This document shows positions 1 to 10,742 of a stretch of 64,000 bases of DNA, one piece after another. Every line of letters starts with the position of its first letter. Position 1 is the first letter of the stretch. Under the pieces are notes generated by a model that made no database searches, was not told where the DNA came from, and saw only the letters and a list, made by a program, of their open reading frames with translations. Position numbers and translations under genes: made by a program. The stretch covers positions 4,724,501 through 4,788,500 of the forward strand of contig PUFA01000057.1 in the NCBI GenBank assembly GCA_003508835.1, in the 5' to 3' direction. This DNA comes from Eonycteris spelaea (taxonomy: Eukaryota > Chordata > Mammalia > Chiroptera > Pteropodidae).

Positions 1-489
1 CACTGGACAACTGGTGCTCATTTCCACAGTTGGAGGCAGGGGAGAGTCTGGGAGACAGTGTAGAACTTGCACCAGTGAAGCAAGGTAGCTGGAATATTTG
101 TATGCAGATCCTGTCAGTTATTTATGAAAGACTACCCTCTTGGGGGAGGGGAGTTGTAAATTCTCTGATATTTCTTGAGTGGGCTCAAGAGAAAGCCCTC
201 AGGCAAAGAGACCCAGGGGCTGCTGGCTGGAAGTCAGGCTGTCAAGCACTGAAGTATCAAGAAGCAAGGAGGTGTTGGCAAGACACCCACATTTTCTGGG
301 AATCTACTACAGTCTTTCTTTTTCCCAGTTAATTCTCACCTTTAAGATTAAGTCATCTCTTCTGGAAAGCTTTCATAGACCTTTTCTCTTAGCTGAGTCT
401 TGTCTGTTTCTCAGTAGAATCTTTACTCACTTCAGCAACACATATACCAATAGAACCTCTGCTTACTGACACCAGAGAATCTCTTACTT
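1..489. other. Intron, no recognised feature
   Basis: Two overlapping open frames of about 100 codons occur here but have no start context, homology I recognise or compositional bias. No repeat family was recognised either. Confidence 0.6.
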
Positions 490-632
490 CTTAACCTGAT
501 TGTTGTTTTACTTTTCTATATCACCCACTTTGTGAGCAGTTTGAAGGAAGGTATTGTCAATAATCCCTATCTTCAGGGACTTACATAGTTCTAGCACATG
601 GTGCTGGTCAATAAATGGTTGTTTAAGTAATA
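490..632 (+). repeat. L2 3'-end fragment
   Basis: The stretch shows the order typical of the L2 tail: a 'gtgagcagtttgaagg' type segment, then 'tagcacatggtgctggtcaa' and 'aataaatggttgtttaa'. It is highly diverged. Confidence 0.5.
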
Positions 633-654
633 AAAGTAGTATAATAATGGTATC

Positions 655-868
655 CTAACAGTAATAGCCAGCATTTATTTAATGTCATTCTGTGTAAGCA
701 TTTTACATGTATTACCAATTCTGTTTGTTATGTTGATTATCTCTATTTTCCAGATAAGGAAGCTAATGTACAGGTTTATAAGATTACACCACTGTATATA
801 GTTAGGCCTGGAAGTAAACCAAGCACTCTGAGTTCAGATCCTTGATATACTCTTAACCACTATATGAA
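655..868 (-). repeat. MIR SINE, antisense
   Basis: On the + strand it reads as inverted MIR: 'agcatttatttaatg', then 'ccagataaggaagct', and ends 'cttaaccactat', which is the complement of the tRNA-like MIR head. Confidence 0.75.
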
Positions 869-885
869 TAAATGAGGGAATGAGT

Positions 886-895
886 GGAAAGAAAA

Positions 896-935
<40 letters not shown>

Positions 936-1100
936 AAAAGAAAAAAAAAGAAAGAAAGAAAAGAAAGAAAGAAGAAAGAAGGGAGGGAGGGGGGAGGGAG
1001 GGAGGGGGGAGGGAGGGAAGGAAGGAAGGAAGGAAGGAAGGAAGGAAGGAAGGAAGGAAGGAAGGAAGGAAGGAAGGAAGGAAGGAAGGAAGGAAAGAAA
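886..1100 (+). repeat. Purine microsatellite (GAAA)n, G-rich core, (GGAA)n
   Basis: A 215-bp uninterrupted polypurine tract. GAAA units occupy about 886-980, a GGGAGGG/GGGGGGAGGG core lies at 981-1018, and near-perfect GGAA units run from 1018 to about 1096. The long open frames read through it on both strands are low-complexity artefacts. Confidence 0.98.
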
Positions 1101-1104
1101 CACT

Positions 1105-2160
1105 TTCTGATCCTTCAGCACATGAGTATCATTTTGTGGATGATGCTCTCAGTACAGACCGGAAGCATCTATCCCTCCTCTGACATCTGCTGTAACAGCA
1201 CTGACTACTCTCTACCATATGTTCAAATGTATTGGCCCGTCTTAGTTTCCTTAGTAATGATAACTTTACAGATAACTGCTTAAGAGTCTGATTCATCTTG
1301 ATGTTTTCTACTTCCCCAAACACAAAGCCTTGCATGCAATAGGTTACCAATGAGTGTTTGCCAGATGGACTAATGGATATATGGGTAACAGGGGAAAAGA
1401 TCTTAGATTTTTTTCTTTATCTTTCCTTAGAAACTGTAGAGATTCTTTTTCATCCCATTCTGAGATTCCAGATAGGCTGTTGTCATAGAGATTTTAGATG
1501 GTTTTGGAAATACCAATTCTGTTTAAATACATTAAGTCCAAGGAAGAATCTCAGAAGAATATACTTTATAACATTTTGATAATCATTTAGTTAGAAAATT
1601 ACATTTCTAAGAAATAAGTATTCTTCCTCCCAAAATTGCATTCATAGTAAGAATGAAAGAACTTTATTGTAGAGAAAATCACTAATGTTTCTAACATATT
1701 TGAATGGAAGAAAATATATTTCCTTAAAAGCTGACTATGGCCATCAAGAATTACTTTTCTAAAACCTCAAGTTAAATGCATTTTCCATTTCTACTGACCA
1801 ATATATCTCTAATCATTATTTATAATTAACAGTAAGATAAGTACCATATTGAATAAATTTGGCTCAAGGTTACTAAATTATAAGACATTCAGAAAGAAGC
1901 TGCAAATCTTTACTGAGTCCCCATTGTTTTCAAACCTTCATATACATACTAAATGTCCTACTATGTAGGCATGACATGCAAAATAACAGGAATTTAATTC
2001 AGTGAAAATGTCTTTATTGATTCTAGTGTATAAAATTAATTACATTAGGTACCAGAGGATACTGAGGAACATAAGATATGGTCTTTATCTTTGCCTGATT
2101 TATGATCTAGAGATGAATGTATGGAAAAGAGATATGCTAACAAGTAGTAGACTGTGGGAT
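1105..2160. other. Intron, unassigned
   Basis: A+T-rich sequence without splice-bounded open segments or a repeat I can name. Only short random open frames occur. Confidence 0.6.
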
Positions 2161-2166
2161 TCTATA

Positions 2167-2385
2167 GTAATAATAGCTAATATTTAGCACTTAGCACTGT
2201 TTCAATAGCTGTCCTAGTGTTTTATGTGGCATCTCATTTAATCCTTACACTCTATCTAGGAGGCAATATTTTTATCCCAATTTATAGCTGATGAACCTGA
2301 AACTCAGGATGGTTAGGTAACTTCTCCAAGATGCTTAGTAAATGATTGGGTGGAGGAGTGGTATGGAGATCTAAACTCAAAGGTC
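2167..2385 (-). repeat. MIR SINE, antisense
   Basis: Inverted MIR landmarks appear in order: 'aatagctaatatttagcac', 'catctcatttaatcctta' and 'ttaggtaacttctccaaga'. Confidence 0.75.
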
Positions 2386-2434
2386 CTTAAAAGTCATACT
2401 CAGAAGGGAGTAAAAATTAGGTACACTAAAGATA

Positions 2435-2949
2435 ATACTATTTATTCAAATTTGAGTTGAACAGATGTTATGATACTTTAGCTTGGCCTTGAAAGATAAG
2501 TGTGAATAGAGATGGAAAAGGACATTGCTTCCGGGACTGAAGCAAGTAGAGGAGGATAAAGGACCTCTTGAAAAAATAGAGATGGGTGAAGAGTTGTCAT
2601 GCGTGTAGGTGATAGCATGAGTGGAACAGGGTTGATATGGCTGAGAAAAATGGTTGGAGACAAATATGTTGGCATTGAATGTGACCCGAAAGAGCTAGAC
2701 TTTTCTTATTAGGCATAGTGGAGTCACTGAAAGCTTGTGAACCAGATCAGAACAGTGTTTTAAGACTAACTTGGCAGCTACATGTAAAAGGAATTGGTGT
2801 CAGGAGTGGGAAGAAGAGAGGACCAGTTACAAAACCAAAATATAAGTAAAGTAAATGGCACTGATAGTCAGAATTTGGGTTGTAACATGTGAGTAGATAG
2901 GAGGAAACATGGAAACAGGATTTAGCACTGTCTGGATGTAAGGAATATA
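2435..2949 (-). repeat. L2 LINE fragment, antisense
   Basis: Diverged text with the antisense L2 order: gene-rich-looking 'aaggacctcttgaa', then 'accagatcagaacagtg' and 'aacttggcagctacatg', followed by 'agaagagaggaccagtta'. It continues past an L1 insertion at 2950. Confidence 0.5.
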
Positions 2950-3218
2950 TATATATTATTAGTTTCAAGTATACATATATTGGTTAGACATTTACCTAGT
3001 TTATATAACGATCCCCCTAATTGCTCTTTCTCTCCTTTGGCTCTACTCTACACCTAGTCATTATATTAATGCTGATTGCATTCCCTATGCTGTGCTCCCC
3101 ATCCCCGTGACCATCTATTAAGCTACTAATTTGTACTTCTTTAACCTTTCACTTATTTCTCCCAGCCCACCAACCCCCATCCCCTCTAGTCATCACCAGA
3201 TTGTCCTCTATACTTGTG
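2950..3218 (-). repeat. Truncated L1 3' end inserted in L2
   Basis: The text 'attagtttcaagtatacat' onward, with 'ccctatgctgtgctccccat' and 'ctactaatttgtacttct', is the antisense 3' end of a mammalian L1. It is flanked by near-identical copies of TGGATGTAAGGAATAT (2934-2949) and TGGATGTAAAGAATAT (about 3219-3234), a target-site duplication. The insertion is heavily 5'-truncated. Confidence 0.75.
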
Positions 3219-3234
3219 TGGATGTAAAGAATAT

Positions 3235-3830
3235 TTAAGCGGAAAAGATGACAATACGTCAAAAGTTCAAAAAAGCAAATATGTTGTCATCCAGAGTGCA
3301 GAAGGAAAACATGTCCTTCTCCAGTTAAAAGGAGTTACAATGGGAATGGTGTGACTGGTGCGGACACTTGAGAGCACATTGTTAAAGGTTTGGATTCGCA
3401 TGTGTAGCAAATTAACACTTTTTATGGTGCAATGCAGAGATTAGTCATTGAGTTAACCTACAACCAAATGGTGATGCCCATATTTCTCAGATATCCTTAA
3501 TAAAAGCAGAAAATATGGCATCTAAAGCCTGTGGTTTTTATTTTTTAGAATTGAAATGAATGATATGACCATGCATAACTTTTATAACAAAAATTATTAC
3601 ATATATATAGCTTGTTATACAATATTTTTAAAGGAAATATAAACTGTAGGTGTCAAATTGTGCTCTAATGTGTATACTTTGTTCCTAATTTAGTGTGATA
3701 ATAATTGTTAAAATACATGCTATATCACTCTTTCCTACTAAGGTTTTTATCTTTTTTTATTAATCAAATTGGAGAATTCAGGTTTTTCTAGCTTTAATAT
3801 AAATTTTTCTTGTATTTTTCTATTTTTAAT
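3235..3830. other. Intron upstream of first exon, unassigned
   Basis: A+T-rich sequence with no repeat recognised. The last 60 bases form the pyrimidine-rich acceptor region of the exon at 3833. Confidence 0.55.
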
Positions 3831-3832
3831 AG

Positions 3833-3874
3833 ATGACAATGAAGAGGAAGATGTTGAGATGAAAGAAGATTCAG
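3833..3874 (+). CDS. MACROD2: MACROD2 coding exon, acidic tail start (42 bp)
   Basis: The exon follows a T-rich tract ending in AG at 3831-3832 and precedes a GTATTA donor at 3875. One base of the first codon comes from the upstream exon (phase 1), and read that way it encodes DDNEEEDVEMKEDS. The human tail just after the macro domain reads, from memory, DDNNEEEEDVEMKEDS, so this copy looks two residues shorter within the acidic run. At 42 bp it is a multiple of three and symmetric (phase 1-1). The peptide is expected to be disordered and sits directly after the macro domain. The match in order, composition and frame with the exons at 43956 and 48387 makes the assignment firm; the exact acceptor is the only small uncertainty. 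Confidence 0.9.
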
Positions 3875-4104
3875 GTATTAAATTTATAATTTTCTCTTTA
3901 GTGGAAGGGCAAGGATCATTTTGTTGCTTATGCACACCACATTTTTCAAGAAAGACAAAATAAGGTTAATAAAATAGAAACACATTTTAAAGTCATAAAA
4001 TAAAGAAGTAGTCATGCTAACTGTGATGGCTAATGCAGTTATTGTATTTAAGCATTAAGCTTGACTTTGAGCTGCCCGACAGTTAAGGTAAAAATGAAAC
4101 ACGA

Positions 4105-4650
4105 TGTTGTAGTTAATAGAGTTGTGTAACAATAACCTTCAAAATTTAGTGACTAAAGCACCCACTTACTATGGGTGTTTTCTGTGGGTCAAGAATTAGG
4201 TAGAAAACAGCAAGAGTGACTTGATAATCCTGCTCCACGCGGCCTGAGGCCTCATCAGGAAAACTCAGCATCTGGGGGCTGGAATCATCTGAAGAACCGC
4301 TCCTCACATGTATGGCTGGTGACTGATATTCATATTCAACTAAAACCTTGATTGGAGCAGATTTCTAAAACACCTATGCATGGCCTGTTTCTGTGGCCTG
4401 AGCTTCCTTGCAGCATGGTGTCCAGGTTCCAAAGTGGTTTCTCTGGAGAGTGAGCGAGCCAGAGAGGGCTGAGCCTCTGTGAGATTCAGCTTCAGGGGCT
4501 CCATAGCATCATTTCCACTGAACTCCTCTCTTTGGAACAGTCAGTCAAGCCAACCCAGGCTTTGAGGAAGAGAAAATGGACTCAGTCTCCTAACGAGGAA
4601 CAGTGAGCTTCTGCAAAGCATGTAGGACCTGAAGTAGTACTGTGGCCATT
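4105..4650 (-). repeat. MLT1-type MaLR LTR, antisense
   Basis: Reads as an inverted MLT1 LTR: 'tgtgtaacaataaccttcaa', 'ctgtgggtcaagaattagg', 'ctgctccacgcggcctga', 'gaaccgctcctcacatgt' and 'gcttccttgcagcatggt' occur in the family order. It is diverged and has no internal region. The exact subfamily was not determined. Confidence 0.65.
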
Positions 4651-4734
4651 TTTGGAAATACACTTTGTACATATGATATATTACTCACATTATCAGAAAT
4701 TAAGATGCCTGTCGATTCCTCAAGAAAGACCAGT

Positions 4735-4975
4735 ATTCTTTTATTATTTTTAAATTATTTATTATTATCTATTCCTATAGCACCTGGTCTTCCTAGGTGG
4801 TCTCCCATCCAAGTACTAACCAGGCCCAACCCTACTTAGCTTCTGAGATCAGACATCGGACTTGTTCAAAGTGGCATGGCTGTAGACCATGGACCGTGGC
4901 TCCACTGGGGCACGAATCCAGGACCTTCTGCATGTAAAGCAGACAAGCTAACCACCACACTGTGGAACCATGTAT
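4735..4975 (-). repeat. Chimeric tRNA-Val / 5S rRNA SINE (fruit-bat MEG type)
   Basis: On the minus strand the element starts with a tRNA-Val-like head (4969 down to 4897). It has anticodon loop TTTACAT (anticodon TAC), an intact 5-bp anticodon stem and a recognisable B box. A diverged full 5S rRNA copy follows (about 4887 down to 4776), then an AT-rich tail. Copies of GAAAGACCAGT at 4724-4734 and 4976-4986 form the target-site duplication. Dimeric tRNA/5S SINEs are, as I recall, described from Pteropodidae (the MEG group). This is an inactive insertion, not an RNA gene: several stem positions are mismatched. Confidence 0.85.
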
Positions 4976-4997
4976 GAAAGACCAGTTTTTGATGAGA

Positions 4998-5215
4998 GAA
5001 AGCTAGTGGCTAAAAGTATAGGCTCTGGACAGAGGTAGCTATGCAATGGATGAATGACAATGAATGCTTGAATCAATAGGCCTGAATTCAATCCTGGTTC
5101 CATCACTTACTGACTTTGGGCAAGAACCTTTTCTCTATAATCCTCAATTTACAACTCTGGAGGCAATAACTCACCATACACACAGTCTTGTTTGGACGAT
5201 TACATTATACCCAAC
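4998..5215 (+). repeat. MIR SINE
   Basis: Sense MIR order: 'ataggctctggacag', 'cctgaattcaatcctggtt', 'catcacttactgactttggg', then 'ctctataatcctcaattta'. Inserted directly after the chimeric SINE. Confidence 0.75.
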
Positions 5216-5984
5216 CTTAAATGTTCTTTGAACCATAGTAAACAATAATTATTGCTTCTCTGCCCCCATTCTAACAAATATTGGAAGGGTATAGGGTTTA
5301 TCTAGAGTAAAAGAGCACCATGTTCCCCATTTCCGCAGCTACACTACTCTAGGCATGAAAAGAGGCCAGGTTTTAAAATGAAAATGGATTTCTTAGAGGT
5401 CCTAATTTTGTATAAGCTCCTATTTAATGTTAGAACTTCTAAAAATCACTGACAACCTCAGTCTGAGTAGCTCCATTAACAAGGAACTCTTTAAATTCTA
5501 AAGCAATTTATTTCATTAGGTGAAGATTGGTTAAAATTATTCTTCTTGTTAAGTTAAATCACTCCCCCTCCCTGATCTTTCACTACCTTCATGGAGAAAT
5601 AATACTAGTTCCTTTTCTTCATAACTGTTCATTTGGAACAATGATCACAGCTTCTCTCTATTCTTCTTCAGTCTGACATGTCTTATTCCTAAAGTTCCCT
5701 TGCTCTCTCCAGGGAAGTGGATCCAGAGGGCATGAGAAGTGGAGGGAGGATCTAAAAGTCAGGAGCAGGAATGAAGGAGGTGTGAGAGGGATGGTAGCAG
5801 CAGCTGTCAGTTCCCTACCTGTATTCCCCTAGCATTCATGTTGCTTTACAATACCAGCAGCTTTCTAAGGAAAGTTCTTGTGACCCTAAGTTGAGTATTT
5901 TTCTCTGGTCATGAAGGCAAACTCAAAATACCAGGAGATTCATTTCTCTGGACAGCTCTCAAGTAATCAGTGATGGAGAAGAGT
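5216..5984. other. Intron, unassigned
   Basis: No gene signal seen. A short G/A-rich stretch lies near 5710-5800. The repeat content here was not recognisable by eye. Confidence 0.5.
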
Positions 5985-6330
5985 TTTCAATATCCCTGCA
6001 GGACACATTGGAGGCAGGTTCTATTCTGTCCCTGTTCAGTAGAAACATAATGTATGCCTCACGTATAATTTCAGGTTTTCCAGTGGTCACATTGAAAAAA
6101 GTAAAAAGAAATAAAACTAATTTAATAATATTTATGTAACATACTATATGTAAAACATCATTTAACATGAGCAACATAAAATCATTAATTAGATATTTTG
6201 CTTTTTTCATACTAAGATTTTAAAACTTGTTTGTGTTTTACATTTACATCTTAATTTAGACTAGCCACATTTCAAGTACATAGACAATATGTGGGATTGT
6301 ACAGCAAGATTCAATATCATTGCCCAGAGG
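5985..6330 (+). repeat. hAT-like DNA transposon remnant, copy 1
   Basis: Contains 'ttcagtagaaacataatg', 'aaaaaagtaaaaagaaat', 'tagatattttgctttttt' and 'gactagccacatttcaag', the landmarks of a common mammalian nonautonomous DNA element that begins 'ctgttcaatagaaatataa'. A second copy lies at 33505-33845 in the same orientation. I do not give a family name. Confidence 0.55.
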
Positions 6331-6334
6331 TCCT

Positions 6335-7635
6335 CAGTAAAATTGAGCCCTGATTATCTACAATGGAATTTGCTTATTAGCACACCAAGGATTGGCTGCC
6401 TTCACTTTCCTGTCTCACTTTCTACTCTCCTCTGGTGTTTCCTAAGATAATCTCTCCAATTAAGTACTAGCACTCAAACCTTTGTCTAGTGTCTACTTCT
6501 AAGACAATTCAAGCTAAGACAAGGACTCTGCTAGCCTTTGGTAAAACATAAAGCCCAAGACAAAATTTTAATGAAAATTCCTATACCCATGTAAGATGTC
6601 TCATTATTTAAAAGAACCATATGTTGCAAATAGACTTTAAGTGGTCACCCAATATTAAATTACATTCCCTGAATTTGATATTAATGTTTGCTATTCTCAT
6701 TTAGCCTGCTCATATGAAGTACCCTTGGAAAATCCTTCAGCTATGGGGAGTACTGCCCTTTCAGCTAGTCAGCATGAAGACCTTATCTTGCTAAGGATCA
6801 TTTGCCTAAGTGCTATAAGTACACATTTTAGGCAAAGGGAGTTGACTTCTTAATGAGATGCAGCTAGCTATCCAAACCACTAAGTGATTTTAAGGAAACC
6901 ATTATTAATGCTAATACAAAGCCCACAAGGTTGGAGTCAGCATTTGGAGTTGGGGGCCTTAATTGGATCATCATTTCTGATTTTAGTCCCACCAGGCTTC
7001 CTGGGGGTTTTGTCTCCAGCAGCTGGATGCAGCTATTCAAGTCACACTCAGTGGCCAAAGATGCTGTCACTCAGGCAGAATGGGCTCAGGAAGCTGCTCT
7101 CCATTTCCTAATATCTGAGTGCTGGAGTCATGGGGATTTCTGTGCTGGATGGTTCCATCATGTACCAGCTGGCCTTGCCAGACATTGGTAAACAGGCCAA
7201 CTTCAGTTCAAATCTCACACTCGGGCATGTTGTTCTGCAAGACAGGTCTGAACCAGCCTCCCAAGACCATTAACTCTTGCCTTCCCTCTGCCCTGCATAC
7301 CTCTTCTTTCACACAAGTAGAAAAGTTGGAGAGATTTTTAAAATGCAATTGACACTAGTGAAAGGTTACTTGGGTGAATCAATAGGCCAACAAATGCTTC
7401 TGAATTATAGTGAATAATAATTGGAATACCAAAATTATTTTTTGCTGGTAAAATTATTATATGCTAGTAAACTGACTCTCTAGGTGAGAGAAGTCTCCAT
7501 TTGAAGAGTTTTCAGATTTCTTTGGTGTAAATACAACCACCATGATATTGTTTAAGCTACCAAATATGAAGTTAATGGATGTCAGAGCCGAGAGCAATAG
7601 ATACAATCAGATGGTGCACCAGTCTCAAATCAGCA
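6335..7635. other. Intron, unassigned
   Basis: Overlapping open frames of 68-86 codons near 6864-7352 occur on both strands, which is typical of chance in slightly G+C-richer DNA. None has splice sites in the MACROD2 phase with a recognisable peptide. Confidence 0.5.
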
Positions 7636-7639
7636 CCAG

Positions 7640-7835
7640 CACACCTCTGCAGAGTCATATTTCATTTGAACATGTACCTTCTGCCAATTGCCCAACAAAC
7701 ATGAACTCATTTAAGAGACCCAACGACTCTAGGAGACAGGATTTTATTATCTGAAGCTTAAAATGGATTAATTCTTAAATGACAGAGCTAGAGTCTAAAT
7801 GTGTCTGATACCAAAGCTCACGTTCTTAACTCTTG
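7640..7835 (-). repeat. MIR SINE, antisense
   Basis: Inverted MIR landmarks: 'atgaactcatttaagag', 'aggagacaggattttatt', 'aaatgacagagctagagtc' and 'cacgttcttaactcttgtg'. Confidence 0.65.
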
Positions 7836-7988
7836 TGATCCTGTCTCCAGTTGCTAATAGTAAGTAAAGGCGAGAACATCTCAGATGGTGTCAGACAAGG
7901 TCATCCTCAAGGAGAAGCTCTGCCCCAGTGGGAAGTGGTAGAAACAGACTGGCTTAAATGCCTGGGATTCCTTTTCAGTCCTTTAATC

Positions 7989-8243
7989 CAGCAGTCCCAA
8001 TCTTTTTGGCACCAGGGACCACTGCTCCTATGAGAATCTAATGCCTGATGATCTGAGGTAGAGCTGAGGCAGTGATTCTAGAACTGGGGAGCACCTGGAT
8101 ACAGGTGATTCTAGAACTGGGGAGCAGCTGGATACAGGTGAAACTTCTCTTGCTGGCCTACCACTCACCTCCTGCTGTGTGGCCTGGTTTCTAACAGGCT
8201 ACAGACCAGTACCGGTCCACAGCCCAGGGGTTGGGGACCCCTG
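7989..8243 (+). mobile_element. hAT-type MITE with internal 33-bp duplication, copy 1
   Basis: Terminal inverted repeats are visible: CAGCAGTCCCAATCTTTTTGG at the left and CCCAGGGGTTGGGGACCCCTG at the right. The interior has 'tatgagaatctaatgcctga' and 'cacctcctgctgtgtggcc'. A 33-bp unit (8072-8104) is repeated in tandem at 8105-8137 with one mismatch. That duplication is absent from the second copy at 30260. Confidence 0.8.
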
Positions 8244-9475
8244 CTATAGTCAGTTTTTTTAAATCCTAGCATCATAAATGTCCCCATGTCCTTTCATTTC
8301 CAAGACTATGCACTATTGAAATGGGCCCCAACATGAGCCAGCAGTGGCAGAAAATCAGCAGTGACCTATGGCAATTTAGTCACATAAAAGCCAGGAGCAC
8401 AGTTGAGTTCCTGAGGGAACAAAGCCATACTCATGGCAAAAAATCCAGGTTTTTCACCCTCTGCTTGAAAACAGAGGTAACATAGATAATGACACACTAT
8501 AAAGGAGAAGCATAGGGTGCTTTTAAGGATGTTCCTTTAGCTTCCCCAGCCCAAGAGGAGAGTTGTTCCTGCTGAGCCACAAGTAGAAAATGAGCAACAG
8601 AGGCCATATATGTCAGTGACTTTTATTTGAGTGCTTCCATGGGGGTTGTGAAATGATGCTATACTTACATCATAGATGACTGTTCATAATTAACATGGAT
8701 CCAGGCCCACAAACGACCAAAGGGTGTCCTACACTTTTTTGAAAATGAAGTTCTAGTACTTTGGGATACTTAAATATCTCAAAATGTGGGCAAATAGATG
8801 TCTTTTTAAACCTCACCTATTCCCCAAGAATTCTCATACAGACAGGAAATCAAGAATTAAGATTTTTTTTTTTCCTCAACCATGCACTTTCAGGAAATGC
8901 TGGTTTGTGATTGAATTCCCAACATTGAAAATGTCCCTCTTGGTCAGTTCCAGACTGAACTTTTCAGGGCCATGAGAGAGTTAGAGTCTTCTCCTGGGGC
9001 AATTGCAAGTGTTTCTTTGACCATTTTACGAATCCCTTTGAGCCCAGCATTCGTGCTCAGTGAGTTCTTCCAAGCATCTCATTTCTGTTTTGGCTGAACT
9101 CATTCTATAGGGTCAACATCCATCTCACCTGGTGACGAAGTCTGGGGAATTGCTAATGTTGTCACTGGCAAAAAATTGTCCCCCCAGCCATGGTAATGAC
9201 CTTACATGTGACTGACTTGTAACCACAGAAAAGCCTAACCTTAGTGCCCCCAAAACTTTTGTGATCCATAATGCCAACATTTTAATAGTATATTTAGCAA
9301 ATGCATTTTGTTTTGTTCATTTTTTAATAAATGGGGAAAGAAAAATGAGTCGCCATAGCTCTGTAATTTTAAATCTTGGCATAAGGGATAGCTGCTAAAA
9401 GGATGAGAGTTAGGCACAGACTCCATTATATTTTGGCCTTTAAAAAAAGCCTGAGGGAAGAAATAAAACAGAATT
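8244..9475. other. Intron, unassigned
   Basis: Nothing recognised. The sequence includes a T(11) run near 8862. No splice-bounded reading frame in the gene's phase was noticed. Confidence 0.5.
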
Positions 9476-9479
9476 TGAA

Positions 9480-10185
9480 ATTAAATTTTCAAGGCACTGC
9501 TAAGCACCAGGGGCACTAAAAAGATTAGTAAAGATAAATGCATTTTTCTCATGGAACTTACATTCTTGAATGTGGCAAAGAGGAGGAAGACATACAATAA
9601 AGAAATAAAGAACGAGACAATATAATTTTAGATACACTGAACGGTGTGTTTGAGAGAGATTTCCTTTGCTGGAACTCATAACATTAGGTGGTCAGAGAAG
9701 GCCTTTCTTGGGAGCTGAATTTGATCTGAGATTAAAAAGTGAGAAGGCAGTAGACATAAGAATATGTTGCAGAGGGGAGAGAAGAGCAGAAGGTGCAAAG
9801 GTCCTGAGGCAGGAACCAGCCTAGTAGTGAATGGAGAATACCAAAGGAGTCAATAAACCTAAAGCCAACAAGAAAGTGGGAGATGAAGCTGGGTTGTAGA
9901 TAGAGCCCAAGTAACATTTGTCCTGGGGCATGAAGTTGGATTTGGATCTTATTCTAAAAACAATATTTTTTTGTTTGTTTTTTTAACGAGGGAGCCACGT
10001 GTGGTTTGTGCTTAAAAGATAACTCTGGCTGCTACATGGAGAATAGATTGCAGGGAGATTAAAAAGCTAGAAGTTATGATTCAGAAAGTTATTATAGTAA
10101 CCAAGATAAATGATACTGCTGGTTTGGACTAGGATGATGATTGCAAAGGATGAGCATAGTGAATGAATATGGTAGAGCTTATGGT
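9480..10185 (-). repeat. L2 LINE fragment, antisense
   Basis: Long antisense L2 text: 'caccaggggcactaaaaag', 'tggtcagagaaggcctttc', 'aggtgcaaaggtcctgagg', 'aactctggctgctacatgg' and 'tggtttggactaggatgatg'. Sense L2 encodes the CR1-type reverse transcriptase. This copy is broken by many stops. Confidence 0.75.
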
Positions 10186-10740
10186 TGTTTTACTGGACAA
10201 GTAAATGAAGAGAAATATTATGAATGATATCTCAGTTTTTTATGTTAAATTTTAAGTTAAATTCCTGGGTAAATAGTAATACCATTTCTTGAAATGTGGA
10301 ATGCTATGGAGAGAACAGGTTTGCATACATCAAGAGGATAACGTCTTCTTGTTTGAGGATGAAATTTTGGATTAAATTGCTCAATGACAACTATCAATAA
10401 TCCATGAGGTTTTAAATCAAATTCTCCTGAAGAAAAAAATAATTTGATATTGCCTTATGGAGAATTTTTAAACTTAAAAACATGAGATTTCATTCACATT
10501 TGTGTGAATCATTAATGATGGCAACAAAAAAAAAGTGTCTAAGTTTGAACTTGAAATCTATTTTCATTGGAGAATCACAGTATTTACCAAAATTTAGCTC
10601 AGCCATGATGACAGATGAATCTGCATTAGGCTTCACTGTATTTGTGGGTTTACTAAGGAAAAAAAAATCTTTAAACTTTAACAATGTTGAGCCCTGCTGA
10701 TAAATATTTAAATAAGAATGTTTTAAATGTTTGTGCTTCC
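10186..10740. other. Intron before cassette exon, unassigned
   Basis: A+T-rich. Two antiparallel open frames (72 and 95 codons) overlap at 10482-10777; the minus one overlaps the exon and looks like its shadow. Confidence 0.5.
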
Positions 10741-10742
10741 AG

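Noticed and set aside
834..1121. Long Pro/Ser/Leu/Phe and Lys/Glu-rich frames on both strands
   Set aside because: Translation of the GAAA/GGAA microsatellite, which is open in several frames by composition alone.
4897..4969. Functional tRNA-Val gene
   Set aside because: It is joined to a 5S-derived body with a duplication around the whole unit, and stem mismatches are present.
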